NCBI GenBank assembly: GCA_030278955.1
Contig: JAOANR010000005.1
Location: forward strand, 4,135,431-4,199,430
Direction: 5' to 3'
DNA: 64,000 nt
From: Hygrophila difformis
Taxonomy: Eukaryota > Streptophyta > Magnoliopsida > Lamiales > Acanthaceae
Shown: in pieces, positions 1 through 10,106 of the stretch
Numbering within the stretch: the stretch's first letter is position 1
Layout: each line of letters begins with the position of its first letter
Position numbers and translations under genes: made by a program
Notes under the pieces: model-generated
Told to the model about the DNA's origin: nothing
Databases searched by the model: none
Seen by the model: the letters and a program-made list of their open reading frames with translations, nothing else

Positions 1-779
1 GCATGTGAAAAATAAAATTTTCAGTGTATGGCATGTGATTATTGAGTTATTATTATTATGCGGCGTATATCAAAGAGGTAGATATCGTCGTAGTTATTTC
101 GTGGGTTATCCAAGGGATCCCCATGAAGAGGATTGTGGTTGACCAAGGGTCTCCCAATCAGTTTTTCTAGATGCAGGGAAGGGCCGTCCTTGTATACCAT
201 AGTTGACTTCGGTCACTATGTGAGCATGTTAGGTCCTATGAGATACCCCGGGTGTAGACGTCATAGTTGAGCTACGTGTGGATTGATCAGTTTAACGGTT
301 TGACATACCATTTACTGTTTCAGTAATATTTTAAATTGTTTTTGTCCAAGGGACACTAATTTACTTGCTCAGCCGTCGTGCTGATAATCCTACTTACTTT
401 TCCCTCCAGGATTTGATATATGTGGACCCCACTAGAAGGCATGGGCACGGGCACGGGAGTCACCACTACTTTTGCATTCGTATTAGACGGTTAAAATTTT
501 CTTTTTAAAACTTTAGTTATTTTGTAATAGAAACTTATTTCGGGGGTGGCGAGCCTTAGCCGTCATCTTTTTGTAAACGCTACTATTTTATGTTAAAGTA
601 TAGCTTAAGTTGTTTTGAAGTATATTTACATTTCAATTTTAAATTAGCCTTAGCACTTCTTAATTAAGTAAGCCAAGGCAAGGCCAAAGCGAGCTTAATT
701 AGAAGTGTGGCGGTAACAACCCGGGATCCCGTTGGTAACTTCCGCTGTAATTTTAAGTAGGGAAAACGGGGGTGTTACA
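1..779 (+). mobile_element. LTR 1 (3' part) of Ty3/gypsy chromovirus
   Basis: This is the last 779 bases of a long terminal repeat; the rest lies left of the window. It matches 6167-6945 and 12357-13135 almost base for base. It ends GGTGTTACA and is followed two bases later by the primer-binding site, which fixes its right edge. No open frame in it looks real. Confidence 0.93.
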
Positions 780-782
780 GGT

Positions 783-794
783 TGGTATCAGAGC
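783..794 (+). promoter_or_regulatory. Primer-binding site, initiator-tRNA-Met type
   Basis: TGGTATCAGAGC is the classic plant retrotransposon site complementary to the 3' end of initiator methionine tRNA. It starts 3 bases after the LTR ends, and the same word recurs at 6949-6960 after LTR 2. After LTR 3 it is absent, which marks LTR 3 as the outer end of the array. Confidence 0.93.
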
Positions 795-1000
795 ACAAGT
801 CGAAAGTTCTTTTTAAGTCAAAATAATTTTGAGTCAAAAATATCTTTTGAGATCAAAATTTTGAAATTTGTAAAAGTTATTCTTCTGTCAAAAAAAAAAA
901 TTAATTTTTGGGATGGGACACGATGCACTTGCATTAGGCACAGACTGTAGAAGATAACATGCTTTATAGTTAATACTTATATTGAATTGTGAAATGATAG

Positions 1001-1620
1001 ATGGGTGATAACGACTTAGTCCGCGACCTTGTAAGGGAAGTGATGGAATTAAATAAGAGAGACAGGGACCATTTAGAGACCATAGCCCGTCGGGACGAGG
1101 AGATAGCGAGACTCAAGGAGCAAGTGCTGGCTGCCAAAGAAATGTTTGAAAGTGAAAAGAACCAGAGAATTCAAACGGAGATGCAATATTCTGAATTTCT
1201 GGGATTTCTTGAAGTGGTACAAGCAGATCTGGTGTCGACCAAAGTCGAGGTGGCACGCAAGGGGCAATTGACACAAGACTTGCTCGCCAAACAAGATAAT
1301 GATGTTGAAAAAATGGAACTGTGGGACACTATGGTCAAGAGACAGCAACAGACTTGCTAGCCATGAGCAATGAGATACGCTATCTTCGAACCCATTGGGG
1401 GCCAAAGACTCGACAACCTGCCCATACGATCACATCGATGCAGAACTATTATATTCCTGGTGCCTTAGGCTGGCGTCCTCATTCTCTAGATGTACCCGTA
1501 GACCCTGCAAGTCAACCAGGACCATCGAGGATCAACATCGATAGTGACTCTGATGAAGATGACCCGAAAGAGGACGAGAACGAGCCAGTGAAACGCGATC
1601 GTAGCCGCAGCCCACACTAG
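1001..1620 (+). pseudogene. Gag-position frames of retrotransposon copy 1, broken
   Basis: Two overlapping frames occupy the gag position. The first (1001-1360, 119 aa) is charged and looks like a coiled coil, with many Glu, Lys and Arg and heptad-like spacing. The second (1321-1620, 99 aa) overlaps it in another frame and ends in an acidic Asp/Glu/Ser stretch and then an Arg-Ser tail. Neither shows a CCHC zinc knuckle or a recognisable retrotransposon gag core, so I place them by position only. The overlap with a frame change suggests one protein broken by an indel, and copy 2 shares the arrangement at 7167-7786. An empty stretch of about 170 bases follows before pol sequence resumes near 1785, so protease and most of reverse transcriptase are deleted. 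Confidence 0.6.
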
Positions 1621-1784
1621 AATTAGGATCTTTGTATTCCTAGCATTATGTAGTAGAATATGCATTTAATTTTCTCTACGGTTAAAATATAGTTACTAAT
1701 GTTTTTATTTTAAATATAAGTTTTTAGAAAATTTAGATTAATGTTTTTTAGTATTATTTACCTTGTTTAATAAGAACCTATACA

Positions 1785-3765
1785 GACGGCCTTCCAGACA
1801 TTAAAGGAAAGGCTAACCACGGCACCAATCCTAACCTTACCCAATGAAAAGGACGATTTCGAAATTTATAGTGACGCTTCCAAATTTGGGCTAGGTGCGT
1901 ATTGATGCAAAAAGGAAAGGTCATAGCATATGCTTCTCGACAGCTACGACCAAATGAGGAGAATTATCCTACCCATGATTTGGAGTTAGCTGCAGTTGTC
2001 TTCGCTCTAAAGATATGGAGGCATTACTTGTACGGGCGAAAATGTCAGATATACACAGACCACAAAAGTCTGAAGTATATCTATACTCAGAAAGAGCTGA
2101 ACATGCGCCAGAGGCGATGGTTAGAACTGATGAAGGACTACGACTTAGGCATCACATATCATGAGGGGAAAGCCAATAAAGTGGCCGATGCACTAAGCCG
2201 AAAGTCCAAGCATCTGAGTAATATGAAGATCTTACCACCCGAGTTGTATATGGAATTGGCCCGACTAAACGTTGAAGTGGTCTACCAAGGTACGCCCACT
2301 CAACTAATCAATGCCATCACAATTCAGCCAACAATATTTGACGAGATCCGAGAAAGACAACTCGGTGATGTCAAATTAGAAAGGGTCAAGGCAAAGATAG
2401 CTCAAGGTGGAGCTTTGGATTTCCAGATCCACGAAGATGGCAGTATTCGATTTAAAGGTCGTTGGTGCATACCAAAGGCATGTGAAGACCTCAAGCGACG
2501 TATCCTCGAAGAGGGATATGAAACTCCTTATTCTGTACACCCTGGAAGAAACAAGTTGTATAAAGACTTAAGAAAGATCTTTTGGTGGCCTAGAATGAAA
2601 CAAGAAGTAGCAGAATTCGTGGAAAAGTGCCTCACCTGTCAGAAGGTCAAGGCCGAGCGGAAGAAACCACTTGGATTGATAAAACCGCTTGAAATCCCAG
2701 AATGGAAATGGGATAGCATTTCCATGGATTTTGTTTCAGGGTTACCAAAGATGGGTGATCGTCGATCGCTTAACAAAAGCGGCTATATTCATACCCATGA
2801 AAGAAACGTGGAGTATGGATCAGCTAGCTAAAGCTTTTATCGAAAACGTCGTACGTAGGCATGGGATTCCTCAAGACATCATTTCAGATCGAGATCGTCG
2901 ATTCGTCTCAAATTTCTGGACTAAGTTACAAGAAGCCTTTGGTACCAAGATAAAGATGAGTACGGCATTTCACCCTACAACAGATGGCCAAACGGAGCGA
3001 ACAATCCAAACTCTCGAAGATATGCTTAGAGCTTGTGCTTTAGAGTTCCAAGGAAATTGGGAAAATCATCTACCACTTGTAGAGTTCAGTTATAACAATA
3101 GCTATCATGCCAATATTGGTATGGCTCCATTTGAAGCACTCTACGGTAGGAAGTGTCGAAGTCCACTTTGTTGGACTGCGTGTGAGAATCCAATTCCTGT
3201 TGGACCACAACTAATTGAAGAAACAACAAAAGTTATTGAGAAGATTCGAGCTAAGCTAAAATCCGCCCAAGATCGACAAAAGACATACGCCGATCAGAAA
3301 AGGCGAGAGGGCGATTTCGAAATAGGCGACAAGGTATTGTTGAAGGTCTCGCCTATGAAAGGTGTGATGCGATTTGGTAAACGAGGTAAGCTAAGCCCTC
3401 GTTACATTGGACCATTCGATATCATTGCCAAAGTTGGTACATTAGCATATCGACTGGACTTACCAGAAAAATTATCTCGAGTTCACGACGTATTCCATGT
3501 ATCCCAACTTAAGAAATACCATCATGACCTTCAGAGAGTGATTCCATCGGAGGTTATTGAACTAGACGACGACCTAACATACGAAGAGAGACCGGTTAAG
3601 ATCCTAGATACTAAAGAACGAGCAACAAGGCGCCAAGTCATTCGTATGGTCAAAGTACAATGGACAAACCATGACGAAAATGATGCCACGTGGGAAACTG
3701 AGGCAGAAATGCAAGCCACGTATCCTGAGTTATTTCTAGATGCCGATCCAGCTATGGGGACATAG
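1785..3765 (+). pseudogene. Truncated pol of copy 1: RNase H, integrase, chromodomain
   Basis: Reading starts inside the RT/RNase H junction, with a frame break just before 1902. The frame 1902-2831 covers RNase H and the zinc-binding part of integrase. A second frame from about 2750 to 3765 carries the integrase core and a C-terminal chromodomain-like region. Compared with copy 2, 23 bases are missing after about 2749, which splits integrase across two frames. This deletion equals the whole length difference between the two internal regions (3138 versus 3161). The element cannot make its own enzymes. Family knowledge (chromodomain, initiator-Met primer site, very long LTRs) points to the Tekay/Del chromoviruses. 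Confidence 0.88.
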
Positions 3766-3902
3766 CTGTGAAAAGAAGTGCGGGAGGATGTCATAGCCCT
3801 AGAAAGAATCAGGTCAGAAACATTTTAATTTTTGGTATCGTCCTTACCTTATTTTAGTAATTACCATAGCGATATGAGTAAATTTCGAGGACGAAGTTTG
3901 TT

Positions 3903-3917
3903 TTAAGGGGGGTAGAT
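3903..3917 (+). promoter_or_regulatory. Polypurine tract before LTR 2
   Basis: AAGGGGGGTAGA sits directly before LTR 2, where plus-strand priming is expected. The same tract lies before LTR 3 at 10094-10106. Confidence 0.8.
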
Positions 3918-4075
3918 TGTAATACCCTGAAAAATTGTTAAGCTAATAATATTTTTTGAAGAAATAATTTGATAGTATTTCTTAAGAAAATAAATCGAGA
4001 CGGGAAATAAATTAGTATATCCCATGATATAGACTATTTGGAAACGATGAGGGAAAATAATTCAGGCACCAGAGA

Positions 4076-4230
4076 AATATATTTTCCTATGGAAAATACT
4101 AAATGATGCACAATTATTTTCCAAAGGAAAATAATAGAGATACATGTTGGTAAGAGGAATACCAAGAGAAATATATTTTTCAAAGGAAAAATATTGAAAG
4201 AGGCAGGATTATTTTCCAAGGGAAAATAAT
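4076..4230. repeat. Four short palindromes in LTR 2
   Basis: Four inverted repeats lie within 155 bases: around 4078-4098, ATTATTTTCC/GGAAAATAAT at 4113-4135, a variant around 4173-4194, and ATTATTTTCC/GGAAAATAAT again at 4208-4230. The same cluster is in LTR 3 at about 10265-10419. They sit in what should be the U3 part of the LTR. Confidence 0.8.
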
Positions 4231-4354
4231 TGAGTTAAAATTATTAATATATTTTATTAGGGAAAGCTGTTTTAACAATAAGTATTAATTAGATAGTATT
4301 TTTCTAACAACTTTTATATTAAGTATAGTTAAATTTATTATTTAACACAAAATC

Positions 4355-4440
4355 ATCATTAGCCTATTGGTAGTAAGGTAAGATTCCTATTTTATAGGTT
4401 ATGAGTTCCAATCCCATTACCTACAATAAAATTGTTATAG
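4355..4440 (+). repeat. tRNA-like (SINE-type) segment inside the LTR
   Basis: AGCCTATTGGTAGTAAG resembles a pol III A box, and GAGTTCCAATCCC 40 bases later resembles a B box (GGTTCGAATCC). The layout is like the SINE at 23,331. The same segment is in LTR 3 at about 10,544-10,628, so it was part of the LTR before the array formed. I see no tail or target duplication. Confidence 0.5.
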
Positions 4441-5885
4441 ATAATGTAACATATGTACAGTAATTCATAACAGATCAATAATTTGCAAGTAGTAAAAATA
4501 TAAAACAAAGCTGCAAGGAAGGGAGCTATGGCCGATATACATATATTCAAAAGGTAGAGTAATAATTAAATGCTAACCTAGCTAAGGTAGTAAAAAATAA
4601 TAAAAAAAATAATAATAATAATAAGATAAGAATCTGACAAGATAAATTGTAGTATCCATGGCATATTGCTTGTGGGTTAAGAGAATTCAGTAGACATATA
4701 TTTAGTTGGTTAAAAGGACCTATGCTGAAAAAGAATATAAAGCCGGAAAAGAATAATAAAAAATAAAATAATAAATAGGAGATTAGAACCAATGATGATC
4801 AAGTATTAATACTCAAAAGTAGAATGGGTAAAATTGGGTAAGAATGAGCTGTGATGTAGCTAAGGTGAAATATAGTAATACTACATAAAAAAAATAATAT
4901 AGTATATGTGGTAGATAAGTGACTTAGGACCAGTGTAGGCAAAACAGATATAAGTGTGAAAGAGGAAAAATTGGACGAGGCGGCAGACGGAATAAAAAGC
5001 TGCCTTTAGTTGTTTCACAGTCCAATTCCGATTTCTTGCAGTAGTAAGTAATTAATTTAAGAAAGCCTGTAACTGAAAGATAAAAATAGTTAAAAAGGGC
5101 GGCGCCTTAGACTGGTAATATTAGTTATGAGCATAAAAATTTATTTAGACTAACTGGGACACGTCTCCATGACATAAAGTTAAAAGGGCAAATAGAGTCT
5201 CAAGTGCAGAGAGATGGATTTATAGGCTCTACGTGTATAGGGTAGTATCTGTCAAAAAGTAAATGTGAGTTTTGTCTGTGTAAGGCTATAAAGCTGTAGG
5301 ATGAAAATAGTAATAATAATAAATAATGTGAGAGATGGTTGCTTATTGGTGTGAAAGAAATAAAAAGTGCAATATTGAAACAAGTGCCAAGTGTAATCAA
5401 CATCTGGACTAACGGTACACAGGGAAATGAAGAGCAACTTTGAATCATCTAAGAAATAAAATAAATAAATTAACAAAAAGAGAGCTATACGTAGGTATGC
5501 ATGCTTTCATAGTGGTAAATGAAAAGCCTAGGCAAACATCCATGCATGCATGACCTATAATAATATAGTAATAAATTTATTAGTATAAATTGGACACACC
5601 ACTATATATCTCTTCCGAAAATGGTGTGTAGCAGTGAACTTCGGCCACGAATAAATTAATTAAAGAGCCATGGAGGGATAATAATAATAGTAAGTTAAGT
5701 TGAAATGACATATAACAAGAAATTTGGTAAATGAGGGGACGTAAATGGGTAAATGAAGGTGACAATTTACTATAAATAAACATGATAAGAATTTTGAGAA
5801 ACAAGTGTAGGGATGTGCAAGTGTGTGCAGTGCCTAAACGAGATACTAGTAGTAATAATAAAATAAGTTCAGCAACCGCCTATCC

Positions 5886-5896
5886 CCCTCTATAAA
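5886..5896 (+). promoter_or_regulatory. Probable LTR TATA box
   Basis: CTATAAATATG follows a C-rich stretch about 1060 bases before the LTR end. The retroelement transcript is expected to start about 30 bases downstream. LTR 3 has the same site near 12,079. Inferred from the motif only. Confidence 0.5.
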
Positions 5897-6948
5897 TATG
5901 ACGAGCTGCAGGGGTGGAAGGCATAAGATACTGAAGTATATCAGAGGGTCGCGTAGGTCCTGAGAAAGTGTTTTTCCAGTACAAGTGCTAGCATTTTTAA
6001 TACGCATAAATCAACCACTTAGAGAGCAATCTTCGGAAGAAATTGTAAGTAAATTTTTGTTCTGCGGGCTTTGTCCCAAGAGTATTTTTGCATGTTTAAT
6101 TCCCTTTATATTTTATGCAGAGGTAATGTCCCATTATGTGTTTAACTATTTTTGGGGCTAGGCCATGCATGTGAAAAATAAAATTTTCAGTGTATGACAT
6201 GTGATTATTGAGTTATTATTATTATGCGGCGTATATCAAAGAGGTAGATATCGTCGTAGTTATTTCGTGTGTTATCCAAGGGATCCCCATGAAGAGGATT
6301 GTGGTTGACCAAGGGTCTCCCAATCAGTTTTTCTAGATGCAGGGAAGGGCCGTCCTTGTATACCATAGTTGACTTCGGTCACTATGTGAGCATGTTAGGT
6401 CCTATGAGATACCCCGGGTGTAGACGTCATAGTTGAGCTACGTGTGGATTGATCAGTTTAACGGTTTGACATGCCATTTACTGTTTCAGTAATATTTTAA
6501 ATTGTTTTTGTCCAAGGGACACTAATTTACTTGCTCAGCCGTCGTGCTGATAATCCTACTTACTTTTTCCTCCAGGATTTGATATATGTGGACCCCACTA
6601 GAAGGCATGGGCACGGGCACGGGAGTCACCACTACTTTTGCATTCGTATTAGACGGTTAAAATTTTCTTTTTAAAACTTTAGTTATTTTGTAATAGAAAC
6701 TTATTTCGGGGGTGGCGAGCCTTAGCCGTCATCTTTTTGTAAACGCTACTATTTTTATGTTAAAGTATAGCTTAAGTTGTTTTGAAGTATATTTACATTT
6801 CAATTTTAAATTAGCCTTAGCACTTCTTAATTAAGTAAGCCAAGGCAAGGCCAAAGCGAGCTTAATTAGAAGTGTGGCGGTAACAACCCGGGATCCCGTT
6901 GGTAACTTCCGCTGTAATTTTAAGTAGGGAAAACGGGGTGTTACAGGT

Positions 6949-6960
6949 TGGTATCAGAGC
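6949..6960 (+). promoter_or_regulatory. Primer-binding site of copy 2
   Basis: TGGTATCAGAGC again lies three bases past the LTR end, so copy 2 has its own complete priming signal. Confidence 0.92.
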
Positions 6961-7166
6961 ACAAGTCGAAAGTTCTTTTTAAGTCAAAATAATTTTGAGT
7001 CAAAAATATCTTTTGAGATCAAAATTTTGAAATTTGTAAAAGTTATTCTTCTGTCAAAAAAAAAAATTAATTTTTGGGATGGGACACGATGCACTTGCAT
7101 TAGGCACAGACTGTAGAAGATAACATGCTTTATAGTTAATACTTATATTGAATTGTGAAATGATAG

Positions 7167-7786
7167 ATGGGTGATAACGACTTAGTCCGCGACCTTGTAA
7201 GGGAAGTGATGGAATTAAATAAGAGAGACAGGGACCATTTAGAGACCATAGCCCGTCGGGACGAGGAGATAGCGAGACTCAAGGAGCAAGTGCTGGCTGC
7301 CAAAGAAATGTTTGAAAGTGAAAAGAACCAGAGAATTCAAACGGAGATGCAATATTCTGAATTTCTGGGATTTCTTGAAGTGGTACAAGCAGATCTGGTG
7401 TCGACCAAAGTCGAGGTGGCACGCAAGGGGCAATTGACACAAGACTTGCTCGCCAAACAAGATAATGATGCTGAAAAAATGGAACTGTGGGACACTATGG
7501 TCAAGAGACAGCAACAGACTTGCTAGCCATGAGCAATGAGATACGCTATCTTCGAACCCATTGGGGGCCAAAGACTCGACAACCTGCCCATACGATCACA
7601 TCGATGCAGAACTATTATATTCCTGGTGCCTTAGGCTGGCGTCCTCATTCTCTAGATGTACCCGTAGACCCTGCAAGTCAACCAGGACCATCGAGGATCA
7701 ACATCGATAGTGACTCTGATGAAGATGACCCGAAAGAGGACGAGAACGAGCCAGTGAAACGCGATCGTAGCCGCAGCCCACGCTAG
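7167..7786 (+). pseudogene. Gag-position frames of copy 2, broken
   Basis: This is the near-identical partner of 1001-1620. A 119-aa charged, coiled-coil-like frame (7167-7526) overlaps a 99-aa frame (7487-7786) with an acidic stretch and an Arg-rich end. Only a few residues differ from copy 1 (for example Val to Ala near residue 102, His to Arg at the end). The frame break was present before the two copies arose. No zinc knuckle is visible. Confidence 0.6.
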
Positions 7787-8067
7787 AATTAGGATCTTTG
7801 TATTCCTAGCATTATGTAGTAGAATATGCATTTAATTTTCTCTACGGTTAAAATATAGTTACTAATGTTTTTATTTTAAATATAAGTTTTTAGAAAATTT
7901 AGATTAATGTTTTTTAGTATTATTTACCTTGTTTAATAAGAACCTATACAGACGGCCTTCCAGACATTAAAGGAAAGGCTAACCACGGCACCAATCCTAA
8001 CCTTACCCAATGAAAAAGACGATTTCGAAATTTATAGTGACGCTTCCAAATTTGGGCTAGGTGCGTA

Positions 8068-9954
8068 TTGATGCAGAAAGGAAAGGTCATAGCATATGCT
8101 TCTCGACAGCTACGACCAAATGAGGAGAATTATCCTACCCATGATTTGGAGTTAGCTGCAGTTGTCTTCGCTCTAAAGATATGGAGGCATTACTTGTACG
8201 GGCGAAAATGTCAGATATACACAGACCACAAAAGTCTGAAGTATATCTATACTCAGAAAGAGCTGAACATGCGCCAGAGGCGATGGTTAGAACTGATGAA
8301 GGACTACGACTTAGGCATCACATATCATGAGGGGAAAGCCAATAAAGTGGCCGATGCACTAAGCCGAAAGTCCAAGCATCTGAGTAATACGAAGATCTTA
8401 CCACCCGAGTTGTATATGGAATTGGCCCGACTAAACGTTGAAGTGGTCTACCAAGGTACGCCCACTCAACTAATCAATGCCATCACAATTCAGCCAACAA
8501 TATTTGACGAGATCCGAGAAAGACAACTCGGTGATGTCAAATTAGAAAGGGTCAAGGCAAAGATAGCTCAAGGTGGAGCTTTGGATTTCCAGATCCACGA
8601 AGATGGCAGTATTCGATTTAAAGGTCGTTGGTGCATACCAAAGGCATGTGAAGACCTCAAGCGACGTATCCTCGAAGAGGGATATGAAACTCCTTATTCT
8701 GTACACCCTGGAAGAAACAAGTTGTATAAAGACTTAAGAAAGATCTTTTGGTGGCCTAGAATGAAACAAGAAGTAGCAGAATTCGTGGAAAAGTGCCTCA
8801 CCTGTCAGAAGGTCAAGGCCGAGCGGAAGAAACCACTTGGATTGATAAAACCGCTTGAAATCCCAGAATGGAAATGGGATAGCATTTCCATGGATTTTGT
8901 TTCAGGGTTACCAAAGACACTTAAAGGGAACGATAAAATATGGGTGATCGTCGATCGCTTAACAAAAGCGGCTATATTCATACCCATGAAAGAAACGTGG
9001 AGTATGGATCAGCTAGCTAAAGCTTTTATCGAAAACGTCGTACGTAGGCATGGGATTCCTCAAGACATCATTTCAGATCGAGATCGTCGATTCGTCTCAA
9101 ATTTCTGGACTAAGTTACAAGAAGCCTTTGGTACCAAGATAAAGATGAGTACGGCATTTCACCCTACAACAGATGGCCAAACGGAGCGAACAATCCAAAC
9201 TCTCGAAGATATGCTTAGAGCTTGTGCTTTAGAGTTCCAAGGAAATTGGGAAAATCATCTACCACTTGTAGAGTTCAGTTATAACAATAGCTATCATGCC
9301 AGTATTGGTATGGCTCCATTTGAAGCACTCTACGGTAGGAAGTGTCGAAGTCCACTTTGTTGGACTGCGTATGAGAATCCAATTCCTGTTGGACCACAAC
9401 TAATTGAAGAAACAACAAAAGTTATTGAGAAGATTCGAGCTAAGCTAAAATCCGCCCAAGATCGACAAAAGACATACGCCGATCAGAAAAGGCGAGAGGG
9501 CGATTTCGAAATAGGCGACAAGGTATTGTTGAAGGTCTCGCCTATGAAAGGTGTGATGCGATTTGGTAAACGAGGTAAGCTAAGCCCTCGTTACATTGGA
9601 CCATTCGATATCATTGCCAAAGTTGGTACATTAGCATATCGACTGGACTTACCAGAAAAATTATCTCGAGTTCACGACGTATTCCATGTATCCCAACTTA
9701 AGAAATACCATCATGACCTTCAGAGAGTGATTCCATCGGATGTTATTGAACTAGACGACGACCTAACATACGAAGAGAGACCGGTTAAGATCCTAGATAC
9801 TAAAGAACGAGCAACAAGGCGCCAAGTCATTCGTATGGTCAAAGTACAATGGTCAAACCATGACGAAAATGATGCCACGTGGGAAACTGAGGCAGAAATG
9901 CAAGCCACGTATCCTGAGTTATTTCTAGAAGCCGATCCAGCTATGGGGACATAG
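8068..9954 (+). CDS. Truncated pol of copy 2: RNase H-integrase-chromodomain, one open frame
   Basis: A 628-aa open frame. Residues 1-105 are the Ty3/gypsy RNase H region ([17 protein letters not shown] near its end). Residues about 205-250 are the integrase zinc-binding part ([12 protein letters not shown], then CLTCQ); the residue where relatives usually carry the first His appears to be Tyr. The integrase core follows with its three acidic residues in [17 protein letters not shown] and TDGQTER. Residues about 580-625 resemble a chromodomain ([15 protein letters not shown]), the part chromoviruses use to target chromatin. Protease and nearly all of reverse transcriptase are missing, and the frame is broken just upstream (7951-8067). 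The copy is therefore non-autonomous, although this stretch remains open. Confidence 0.88.
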   Translation: MMQKGKVIAYASRQLRPNEENYPTHDLELAAVVFALKIWRHYLYGRKCQIYTDHKSLKYIYTQKELNMRQRRWLELMKDYDLGITYHEGKANKVADALSRKSKHLSNTKILPPELYMELARLNVEVVYQGTPTQLINAITIQPTIFDEIRERQLGDVKLERVKAKIAQGGALDFQIHEDGSIRFKGRWCIPKACEDLKRRILEEGYETPYSVHPGRNKLYKDLRKIFWWPRMKQEVAEFVEKCLTCQKVKAERKKPLGLIKPLEIPEWKWDSISMDFVSGLPKTLKGNDKIWVIVDRLTKAAIFIPMKETWSMDQLAKAFIENVVRRHGIPQDIISDRDRRFVSNFWTKLQEAFGTKIKMSTAFHPTTDGQTERTIQTLEDMLRACALEFQGNWENHLPLVEFSYNNSYHASIGMAPFEALYGRKCRSPLCWTAYENPIPVGPQLIEETTKVIEKIRAKLKSAQDRQKTYADQKRREGDFEIGDKVLLKVSPMKGVMRFGKRGKLSPRYIGPFDIIAKVGTLAYRLDLPEKLSRVHDVFHVSQLKKYHHDLQRVIPSDVIELDDDLTYEERPVKILDTKERATRRQVIRMVKVQWSNHDENDATWETEAEMQATYPELFLEADPAMGT

Positions 9955-10106
9955 CTGTGAAAAGAAGTGCGGGAGGATGTCATAGCCCTAGAAAGAATCA
10001 GGTCAGAAACATTTTAATTTTTGGTATCGTCCTTACCTTATTTTAGTAATTACCATAGCGATATGAGTAAACTTCGAGGACGAAGTTTGTTTTAAGGGGG
10101 GTAGAT

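Larger units (their letters stand above)
3918..6945 (+). mobile_element. LTR 2 of the chromovirus array (3028 bp)
   Basis: It begins TGTAATACCC after the polypurine tract and ends TTACA before the second primer-binding site. It is nearly identical to LTR 3 (10107-13135, 3029 bp), differing by scattered substitutions and one-base indels. The same LTR serves as 3' LTR for copy 1 and 5' LTR for copy 2. It contains short hairpins near its left end, a tRNA-like segment near 4355-4440, and a TATA box near 5890. Confidence 0.95.

Noticed and set aside
1073..1405. Antisense frame of 110 aa, repeated at 7239-7571
   Set aside because: It mirrors the gag-position frame and is duplicated only because the retrotransposon is.
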